A DNA stretch of 64,000 bases, taken from NCBI GenBank assembly GCA_028693235.1, contig JAQUVW010000001.1, forward strand, positions 124,001 through 188,000, in the 5' to 3' direction. Shown piece after piece: positions 54,756 to 61,144 of the stretch. The notes under the pieces were generated by a model. It saw nothing but the letters and a program-made list of their open reading frames with translations. It was not told where the DNA came from and did no database searches. The DNA comes from Candidatus Gastranaerophilales bacterium. GTDB lineage: Bacteria; Cyanobacteriota; Vampirovibrionia; Gastranaerophilales; Gastranaerophilaceae. Position 1 is the first letter of the stretch; each line of letters opens with the position of its first letter. The translations under genes were made by a program, and so were the position numbers.

Positions 54756-55043
54756 ATGCTAATCCTTTCTCGAAAAAAAGGGCAAAAGCTAATCATTAAT
54801 GATAATATCGAAATCGTTGTCATTGAAGCGGATAATAATATTGCAAAAATTGGTATTAACGCTCCAAAAGATGTTTCTGTTTATAGAGAAGAATTGTATA
54901 AAGAAATTCAATCTACTAACAAAAACAGTACCAATACTCAACTTGACGCATTAAAAGCTCTTGAAATAGAGCTCCCAAAAGTTAAGGACGGAAGTGCAAA
55001 AATTCAGTTTACCATTAAAAAACACAATAATGAAAAAGAATGA
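54756..55043 (+). CDS. csrA: Carbon storage regulator CsrA
   Basis: This 95-residue RNA-binding protein begins MLILSRKKGQKLIINDNIEI and continues with IGINAPKDVSVYREELYKEI, the typical dimer and RNA-binding surface. It has a 35-residue C-terminal extension beyond the 60-residue E. coli form, as often seen with FliW partners. It represses translation of target mRNAs by binding GGA near ribosome sites. It overlaps the next gene by 14 bp. Confidence 0.95.
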   Translation: MLILSRKKGQKLIINDNIEIVVIEADNNIAKIGINAPKDVSVYREELYKEIQSTNKNSTNTQLDALKALEIELPKVKDGSAKIQFTIKKHNNEKE

Positions 55044-55704
55044 AATCCTAAAACTATTATATTTAACTAAAGACTACCCCCGTTTGAAACGAATTTGCAA
55101 CAGGCACGAGGAAAGTTGGTATAAAAATATCCTCGCAAAAGTTTTCTTCTTTGAAGAAGATTACAAGTCCGCTGCAAGAATTTATTATTTACAAAAAATG
55201 TTTTATGAATCGGGATATTGCCTGCTTATGCAGGGTGATTTATACAACGCAAAACGTCTGTGGAATTCTCTCGATGATGAGGCTCCAATTGTAGAATGGG
55301 GCAAAATACTTTTGAAATTGATTGAAAAAAAACAAACTCAGCCTCCAACATATTTTCAAGTCAGAAATTTCTTAGAACAGGATTTAGATGCCCTTTTACG
55401 TGCAAATTTGATTAGTTATGCTGAAAATCTAATCAACTCAGTTGATATTTTAGTTCAGGCAAATTCTGAATCTTACAAGTACATGGCGAGAGTTTTGTAT
55501 AATCATAATTACCTTGATATTGCTAAAAATTTCTTGAATAGAAGCAAAGATATATATTATAAAGACCCTGAAACTCACTTTCTAATAGGTAAAATTAATC
55601 TTGCAAAAGGTGACACGATTGGGGCTAGAGTCGCTCTAAATCGTGCTGTCGAAGTTAATCAGGATTATTTTCCCGCTAAAAATTTACTGGAAAAAATAAA
55701 ATAA
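55030..55704 (+). CDS. TPR-type protein, 224 aa
   Basis: The start is ATG 55030, inside the end of csrA; an earlier start would overlap csrA further. The protein is a soluble helical repeat of six or seven TPR-like units, for example [20 protein letters not shown] and [20 protein letters not shown]. It is the last gene of the fliW-csrA unit and may take part in flagellar or stress control; this is inferred from position only. Confidence 0.75.
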   Translation: MKKNEILKLLYLTKDYPRLKRICNRHEESWYKNILAKVFFFEEDYKSAARIYYLQKMFYESGYCLLMQGDLYNAKRLWNSLDDEAPIVEWGKILLKLIEKKQTQPPTYFQVRNFLEQDLDALLRANLISYAENLINSVDILVQANSESYKYMARVLYNHNYLDIAKNFLNRSKDIYYKDPETHFLIGKINLAKGDTIGARVALNRAVEVNQDYFPAKNLLEKIK

Positions 55705-55710
55705 TATTGG

Positions 55711-55716
55711 TATAAT
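55711..55716 (+). promoter_or_regulatory. -10 box for clpC
   Basis: TATAAT in TTGGTATAAT, 55 bases before ATG 55772. The -35 (TGGAAA) is weak. Confidence 0.4.
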
Positions 55717-55771
55717 CAGCAATTATGTTGTAGAATATTTATATGAAAAGTATATTAGGAGTAATTCGATA

Positions 55772-58246
55772 ATGTTCGAACGTTTTACAGAAAAAGCAAT
55801 TAAGGTAATAATGTTGGCTCAGGAAGAAGCTCGTAGACTCGGGCATAACTTCGTCGGCACAGAGCAAGTCCTTTTGGGCTTGATTGGTGAAGGTACCGGC
55901 GTCGCTGCAAAAACCCTTAAATCTATGGGGGTTACGCTTAAAGATGCCAGGGCTGAAGTCGAAAAAATTATCGGACGTGGCTCCGGTTTTGTTGCCGTCG
56001 AAATACCTTTTACCCCTAGAGCTAAAAGAGTTTTAGAATTGTCTTGGGATGAAGCAAGACAACTCGGTCATAATTACATCGGTACAGAACACCTTCTTCT
56101 CGGTCTTATTCGCGAGGGCGAAGGGGTTGCTGCTAGAGTTCTTGAAAATCTCGGCGTGGATTTGAATAAAGTCCGTAGCAATGTTATCAAGATGTTGGGT
56201 GAAACAAAGCCTGCTCAAGCTACTGCTACTGCCTCAACTGCCTCTGGTGGCAAAACAAAAACTCCGAGTTTAGATGAGTTCGGTACTGATTTGACACTTG
56301 CTGCTCAAGAACAACGCCTTGACCCTGTCGTAGGCAGAGAAAAAGAAATTGAACGTGTTATTCAAATTTTGGCAAGAAGAACTAAAAATAATCCTGTTCT
56401 TATCGGGGAACCGGGTGTTGGTAAAACTGCTGTAGCAGAAGGATTAGCCATTAGAATTGTTAATTCTGAAGTTCCTGATTTGCTTGAAGGCAAAAAAGTC
56501 GTTCAACTTGATATGGGCTTGCTGGTTGCCGGTACCAAGTATCGTGGTGAATTTGAAGAACGTTTGAAAAAAATTATGGACGAAATTCGTCAAGCCGGTA
56601 ACATAATTCTTATTATTGATGAAATGCACACTTTAATCGGTGCCGGAGCTGCTGAAGGTGCTATTGATGCCGCTAATATTTTGAAACCCGCTTTATCAAG
56701 AGGCGAAATTCAGGTTATCGGTGCTACAACCCTTGAAGAATATAGAAAATATGTCGAAAAAGATTCTGCTTTGGAAAGAAGATTTCAACCTATTATCATC
56801 GAAGAACCTTCTATTGAAGATACTATAGAAATCATCAAAGGTTTAAGACCAAAATATGAAGACCACCACAAGTTGAAAATTTCTGATGATGCAATCGTTG
56901 CGGCTACGGAATTGTCTTACAAATATATTACAGACCGTTTCTTGCCTGACAAAGCTATTGATATTGTTGATGAAGCAAGTTCTAAAGTCAGAATTCAAAC
57001 GAGTGCTTTGCCTCCAGAAGGGAAAGAGCTTGAAAAAGACTTGAAAACCATCATCAAACAAAAAGAAGACGCTATCAGAAATCAAGAATTTGAATTGGCT
57101 TCAAATTTGCGTGATGATGAGGCAGATTTGAAAGAAAAAATTAGAGAAATGTCTCAAAAATGGCGTGATGAAAATGATGCTAATAAGCCCGTGGTTACTG
57201 CTGAACAAGTAGCTCAAGTCGTGAGCACTATGACCGGAATTCCTACTACAAAAATTACAGAAGGCGAAAGTACAAGATTGTTAAAGCTTGAAGAAACCCT
57301 TCACTCAAGAGTTATCGGTCAAGATTTAGCTGTAGTTGCAATTTCAAAAGCTATCAGACGTGCAAGAGTCGGTTTGAAAAGTCCAAACAGACCTATCGGA
57401 AGTTTTATTTTCTCCGGTCCTACCGGTGTAGGTAAAACTGAACTTGCTAAAGCTTTAGCTGAAGCTGTGTTTGGCTCTGAAGATAGTATGATTCGTGTTG
57501 ATATGTCAGAATTTATGGAAAAACATTCAACTTCAAAATTGATTGGTTCTCCTCCGGGATATGTCGGCTATGATGACGGAGGTCATTTGACTGAAATTAT
57601 CAGAAAAAAACCTTATTCCGTTATCCTTTTTGATGAAATTGAAAAAGCCCACCCTGATGTATTTAACATCATGTTGCAAATTTTAGATGATGGTCGTTTG
57701 ACAGATTCTAAAGGTCGTCATATTAATTTCAAAAATACTATCATTATTATGACAAGTAACGTCGGTGCAAGTATGATTACTTCTACTTCAAAATTGGGCT
57801 TCGCTACTGGCGATGATGACCAAAAAGATAAATATGAAAAATTAAAAGAAACAGTTATGGATGAAATGAAAAAATCTTTCCGTCCTGAGTTCTTGAACAG
57901 AATTGATGATATTATCGTATTTGCTCATCTATCTAAGCCTGAAATTAGACAAATCGTTGATTTGATGTTCAAAGATTTGTTCAAGAGATTAGAATCTCAA
58001 GATTTGAAAATTGAAGTCAACGATGAAGTTAAAGATTATCTTGCAGAAGATGGTTACTCAGAAGCTTATGGTGCAAGACCTTTAAGACGTCTTATCCAAA
58101 AGAAAGTCGAAGATGGTTTGGCGGAAGAAATTTTGTCGGGTCAATATGTTTCGGGTCAAACTATTACATTGAAGCTTAAAGATAAAAAGATTATTTTTGA
58201 AAGTCAAGCTTCTAAAAAAGAAGAATCTGCTGAAGTTTCTAAGTAG
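55772..58246 (+). CDS. clpC: ATP-dependent Clp protease ATPase ClpC
   Basis: This 824-residue HSP100 unfoldase has two N-terminal Clp-N repeats ([17 protein letters not shown] and [17 protein letters not shown]). Two AAA+ domains follow, with Walker A loops GEPGVGKT (about 211) and GPTGVGKTE (about 550). A UVR-like middle segment ([17 protein letters not shown]) identifies ClpC rather than ClpA or ClpB. It feeds substrates to ClpP, which is not in the window. AGGAG precedes the ATG. It is a single gene with a strong terminator. Confidence 0.97.
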   Translation: MFERFTEKAIKVIMLAQEEARRLGHNFVGTEQVLLGLIGEGTGVAAKTLKSMGVTLKDARAEVEKIIGRGSGFVAVEIPFTPRAKRVLELSWDEARQLGHNYIGTEHLLLGLIREGEGVAARVLENLGVDLNKVRSNVIKMLGETKPAQATATASTASGGKTKTPSLDEFGTDLTLAAQEQRLDPVVGREKEIERVIQILARRTKNNPVLIGEPGVGKTAVAEGLAIRIVNSEVPDLLEGKKVVQLDMGLLVAGTKYRGEFEERLKKIMDEIRQAGNIILIIDEMHTLIGAGAAEGAIDAANILKPALSRGEIQVIGATTLEEYRKYVEKDSALERRFQPIIIEEPSIEDTIEIIKGLRPKYEDHHKLKISDDAIVAATELSYKYITDRFLPDKAIDIVDEASSKVRIQTSALPPEGKELEKDLKTIIKQKEDAIRNQEFELASNLRDDEADLKEKIREMSQKWRDENDANKPVVTAEQVAQVVSTMTGIPTTKITEGESTRLLKLEETLHSRVIGQDLAVVAISKAIRRARVGLKSPNRPIGSFIFSGPTGVGKTELAKALAEAVFGSEDSMIRVDMSEFMEKHSTSKLIGSPPGYVGYDDGGHLTEIIRKKPYSVILFDEIEKAHPDVFNIMLQILDDGRLTDSKGRHINFKNTIIIMTSNVGASMITSTSKLGFATGDDDQKDKYEKLKETVMDEMKKSFRPEFLNRIDDIIVFAHLSKPEIRQIVDLMFKDLFKRLESQDLKIEVNDEVKDYLAEDGYSEAYGARPLRRLIQKKVEDGLAEEILSGQYVSGQTITLKLKDKKIIFESQASKKEESAEVSK

Positions 58247-58261
58247 TCTATAATCAAAAAT

Positions 58262-58291
58262 AAAAGAGAGAAGTTTTGCTTCTCTCTTTTT
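58262..58291. terminator. Bidirectional terminator
   Basis: AAAAGAGAGAAG and CTTCTCTCTTTT form a 12-bp stem with a 5-base loop between clpC and the carbonic anhydrase gene. Confidence 0.93.
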
Positions 58292-58295
58292 ATGT

Positions 58296-58955
58296 CTATT
58301 TTAAAAATTCAACTTTCCCCGAATCAAGATGGTAATACGCTGGAACTATTTTTAGCCCCTCATCTTTTATGTATTCTTTTAAAGTTTTGTCTTCGGCTAA
58401 AATTCTTTTAACAGTTAGAATTGCATGGTCTTTTTCGACATTTGCTGTGAAGTCACCTTTTTGACATTTTGCCATATCAATTGCAGGTTCAATATCTTTC
58501 GTAAGGCTTTCTATATATTTTGATTCTTTATTGTGGGACAATGTCGCCTTTACTGCACCGCAATCTTGGTGACCCATTATGACGATGAGTCTTACGCCAC
58601 AGTGCACAACTGCATATTCAATGCTTCCGATAACTTGGTCATCTTTGACATTTCCTGCGTTTCTTATTTCGAAAATATCTCCCAATCCTTGGTCAAATAT
58701 AATTTCAGGTGGGACTCTTGAATCAGAACAAGAAAGTATAGCCACAAAAGGCATTTGCCCTTTTAAAAGTTCTTGACGGCGTTCTTTTGTTTGGTCGGGA
58801 TGTTTAAACTTCTGTCCAACAAATCTATCGTTTCCATTTATTAATTTTTGCATTGCCTCTTCAGCAGAGATATTTGGCTTCGTGTTCGCCAGAGAATTTA
58901 GTTGAATACTGGCTAAAATTACTCCTAATGTTAGTATTTTTAACAATTGTTTCAT
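58296..58955 (-). CDS. Exported beta-carbonic anhydrase
   Basis: This 219-residue protein has a signal peptide (about 1-23, ending SLANT). The enzyme domain has the zinc ligands in SCSDSRVPPE and MGHQDCGAVK, with the Asp/Arg pair intact. RNAGNVKDDQVIGSIEYA and VHCGVRLIVIMGHQ are family signatures. It interconverts CO2 and bicarbonate; the signal peptide points to the periplasm. GTGAG precedes the ATG. It is a single gene on its strand. Confidence 0.93.
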   Translation of the reverse strand: MKQLLKILTLGVILASIQLNSLANTKPNISAEEAMQKLINGNDRFVGQKFKHPDQTKERRQELLKGQMPFVAILSCSDSRVPPEIIFDQGLGDIFEIRNAGNVKDDQVIGSIEYAVVHCGVRLIVIMGHQDCGAVKATLSHNKESKYIESLTKDIEPAIDMAKCQKGDFTANVEKDHAILTVKRILAEDKTLKEYIKDEGLKIVPAYYHLDSGKVEFLK

Positions 58956-59004
58956 ATATTACTCACTTTCTGTTTTACCTATTCCAATTTTATCATAATT
59001 CTGC

Positions 59005-59010
59005 TATAAT
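59005..59010 (+). promoter_or_regulatory. -10 box upstream of the structured leader
   Basis: TATAAT, with TTCCAA 17 bases upstream. This would give a leader of about 130 bases before ATG 59151. Confidence 0.4.
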
Positions 59011-59059
59011 ATGCCTATGATAAAAATATTATTAGCTTGCATAAATTCTTTTTCATCTG

Positions 59060-59114
59060 ACACCTGAAGTGAGTGTTTCTTTGTCTGACTTTTTTCGGTC
59101 AGATTACTCGGTGT
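59060..59114 (+). ncRNA. Candidate structured RNA leader
   Basis: Nested pairings are ACACC/GGTGT (59060-59064 with 59110-59114), GAGT/ACTC (59071-59074 with 59106-59109) and TCTGAC/GTCAGA (59084-59089 with 59098-59103). It could be a cis-regulatory RNA for the gene at 59151 or a small RNA. It matches no RNA family I know. Confidence 0.35.
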
Positions 59115-59150
59115 TTGATTTATAGTTATAAAAGAAAAGGCAGGTTTTGC

Positions 59151-59378
59151 ATGAGAATGTGTGCAACGGTATTTGCGGTAATCTTGTTGTTACCCGTGGC
59201 CGTAGTCGTATATGAAACTTCTCAATTGAATTTTATTAATATAATAGCTACGGACAAAATGGTTCAGTTTGTGATTTTGAATTCATTACTATTGATTTGT
59301 GTCGGTATTTTCGGTGCAGTTTTTCATAATCGTTTAAAATTGTATTTTAAAAACTACAGAAGAGAAAAAGAAATATAA
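59151..59378 (+). CDS. Small membrane protein, 75 aa
   Basis: The start is taken at ATG 59151, with AAGGCAGG upstream; the longer frame would run through the structured leader. The protein has two membrane helices (about 3-22 and 38-59) with a short loop, and a basic C-terminus (LKLYFKNYRREKEI). This resembles the LapA-like layout, though I cannot confirm the family. It is followed by a strong terminator. Confidence 0.6.
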   Translation: MRMCATVFAVILLLPVAVVVYETSQLNFINIIATDKMVQFVILNSLLLICVGIFGAVFHNRLKLYFKNYRREKEI

Positions 59379-59384
59379 AAAATA

Positions 59385-59408
59385 GGAGGATTTCTCCTCC
59401 CTGTTTTT
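59385..59408. terminator. Bidirectional terminator
   Basis: GGAGGA-TTTC-TCCTCC, then CTGTTTTTG on the plus strand and TATTTTTTAT on the minus strand. Confidence 0.88.
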
Positions 59409-59424
59409 GTATATTTGTTATGGT

Positions 59425-59562
59425 TTATGCTACAAATTTTGATAGCAGGTACATTCCTACAAATAATATAACGGTAAAACTAATTGCTGATATAACATCT
59501 GAGTGGTCGTGATGTGTATGTAGTACTTTGTTCTCTTCATTATTTTTATTAATTTCTTGCAT
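59425..59562 (-). CDS. His-rich small membrane protein, 45 aa
   Basis: This short gene has a strong ribosome site (AAAAGGAG) eight bases before ATG 59562. The protein has an Asn/Glu-rich start, a His cluster HTHHDHSD (residues 15-22), and one membrane helix (about 24-43), ending SKFVA. The His cluster could bind a metal. A terminator follows and a candidate RNA structure precedes it. It looks like a real gene because of the ribosome site, topology and terminator. I recognise no family. Confidence 0.65.
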   Translation of the reverse strand: MQEINKNNEENKVLHTHHDHSDVISAISFTVILFVGMYLLSKFVA

Positions 59563-59576
59563 TTTTTTCTCCTTTT

Positions 59577-59637
59577 ATTTTGCAATGTAAAATCAGCACA
59601 CTTACGTGTGTTTACTCAAAGTATTTTCGTGCAAAAT
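59577..59637 (-). promoter_or_regulatory. Nested inverted repeats in front of the His-rich gene
   Basis: ATTTTGCA/TGCAAAAT (59577-59584 with 59630-59637), AAAAT/ATTTT (59589-59593 with 59623-59627) and CACAC/GTGTG (59597-59601 with 59606-59610) are nested. They fill the gap between two minus-strand genes and end 2 bases before the ribosome site. This could be an attenuator, a riboswitch-like leader or a weak terminator of the upstream gene. Confidence 0.4.
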
Positions 59638-59981
59638 TAAGGAGCCCGTGGGGCGATTTTGTATTTTAAGCTATTTCTTGTTTGAGTTACAGCATTTTTT
59701 AATTCGTTGCCATAGGTGTCAATCTCTGATATATCATATTCGCCTAATAGTGGAGGAGCAAATTCTTGTTCGTCGGAATTGCCTAATTGCGAGGTTAGTC
59801 GGCTTATTTTGTTTACATCAGTTTTTAAATAGGTAACATCTATTTTTAAATGTGAGTCAGAATTTGTTATAGTGCCGTTTGTGTTTATGTTGTCGTAAAT
59901 GCTTTGGGCATGTACAGCAGAGTTGCCCGCAATAAAAATTGCAGTATATATCGCAAAAATTGTGAGCAAAAATTTTCTCAT
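59637..59981 (-). CDS. Exported protein, unknown, 114 aa
   Basis: This small protein has a signal peptide (about 1-25, ending AVHAQ) and a mature domain of about 89 residues with no recognised motif and no Cys. A TATAAT lies seven bases before ATG 59981 and there is no ribosome site, so a leaderless start is likely. It may share a transcript with the His-rich gene downstream. Confidence 0.65.
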   Translation of the reverse strand: MRKFLLTIFAIYTAIFIAGNSAVHAQSIYDNINTNGTITNSDSHLKIDVTYLKTDVNKISRLTSQLGNSDEQEFAPPLLGEYDISEIDTYGNELKNAVTQTRNSLKYKIAPRAP

Positions 59982-59988
59982 AGTGAAG

Positions 59989-59994
59989 ATTATA
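59989..59994 (-). promoter_or_regulatory. -10 box, predicted leaderless start
   Basis: TATAAT on the minus strand lies seven bases (CTTCACT) before ATG 59981, nearly the same layout as at 17114 (CTTAACT). No clear -35 is seen. Confidence 0.5.
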
Positions 59995-60029
59995 CTCGAT
60001 TTATCTCAAAATAAGAAGTGGTTAACAAG

Positions 60030-60890
60030 TTATTTTATTGTATTAGAATTATATATTTCTAAAGCATTGTAGGAACTGCGTGTGAGCGGACTAAATGAGG
60101 TGTGTTTTATGCCGATTTTTTTTGCGATTTTTGTTAACATTTCGTATTCTTCAATCGTATAATATTTTTCGACTTCAAGATGGTTTTTTGAAGGTTGGAT
60201 ATATTGCCCGATTGTAACAATGTCGCAGTGTATATCTTTTAAGTCTGTAAAAACTGATTCAATCTGCTCAATATTTTCACCTAAACCAACCATTAAGCCT
60301 GTTTTGGTTAATGTTGTAGTGGATTTTTCTTTTATGTATTTCAAAAAATCTAAGGAGCGTTTATAATCTGCCATAGGTCTGGCTTTTTTGTACAATTCAG
60401 GAACCGTTTCAATATTGTGATTAAACACATCAGGATTTGCTTTTAAGACTGTATCAATGGAGTCGGTGTAGCCTTGAAAATCAGGTGTCAAAACTTCTAT
60501 TTTTACATTTGGAGAAAGTTTTCTTGTTTCATTGATGACATTTGCAAAGTGTTCAGCCCCTTGGTCTTTTAGGTCATCTCTTGTGACGGAGGTGATTACT
60601 ACATATTTTAGATTTAATTCTTTTACAGCTTCTGCTATATGATGTGGTTCGGATATGTCAAGTGCCGTCGGGACACCTCCTTGAATGTTACAAAATCTGC
60701 AATTACGAGTGCAAATCGTTCCCATTATCAAAAAAGTAGCTGTGTTTTTCGTATAACATTCGTTTTTATTAGGGCATCTCGCCGATTCGCAAACCGTATT
60801 GAGGCATTTGTTTTTTAAAATCATTCGGACATTTTTTGTCGCATCTGTGTTTATTATTCCTCGTCTTAAAAAATCCGGTAATCTTTTCAT
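60030..60890 (-). CDS. lipA: Lipoyl synthase
   Basis: This 286-residue radical SAM enzyme inserts sulfur into octanoyl groups on lipoyl proteins. The auxiliary cluster motif is CLNTVCESARC (CX4CX5C) and the radical SAM motif is CTRNCRFC (CX3CX2C). The C-terminal RSSY ligand is present in LTRSSYNAL. The length is normal. GAGGG lies four bases before the ATG. No lipB or lipoylated-complex gene is in the window. Confidence 0.96.
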   Translation of the reverse strand: MKRLPDFLRRGIINTDATKNVRMILKNKCLNTVCESARCPNKNECYTKNTATFLIMGTICTRNCRFCNIQGGVPTALDISEPHHIAEAVKELNLKYVVITSVTRDDLKDQGAEHFANVINETRKLSPNVKIEVLTPDFQGYTDSIDTVLKANPDVFNHNIETVPELYKKARPMADYKRSLDFLKYIKEKSTTTLTKTGLMVGLGENIEQIESVFTDLKDIHCDIVTIGQYIQPSKNHLEVEKYYTIEEYEMLTKIAKKIGIKHTSFSPLTRSSYNALEIYNSNTIK

Positions 60891-61041
60891 TTATCCCTCT
60901 ATTATCTATATTTTAGTTATTCTAAATACCTTCTTTAATCCTATATCAAAATATTATGGTTGTAAAAATTATTATTTTTTCAAACTTTTAGTTATCTACC
61001 ATTAGTAAGTATTAGTTAATAATCCTTTAGTTTTATATTGG

Positions 61042-61079
61042 CTTTACGTATTGACTTTACGTATAGAATGCTTTATAAT
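61042..61079 (+). promoter_or_regulatory. Promoter with direct repeat for the adhesin gene
   Basis: TTGACT (61051-61056), 17 bases, TATAAT (61074-61079) is a near-consensus promoter. CTTTACGTAT occurs at 61042-61051 and 61055-61064, 13 bases apart, overlapping the -35 box and likely a regulator site. The rest of 60891-61144 holds no gene. Confidence 0.7.
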
Positions 61080-61144
61080 ACCTAAAAGGTAGTTTTTATC
61101 TTTTACACAACTGTTATTTAGTTTGAAAGTTTGCGAGAATTAAT

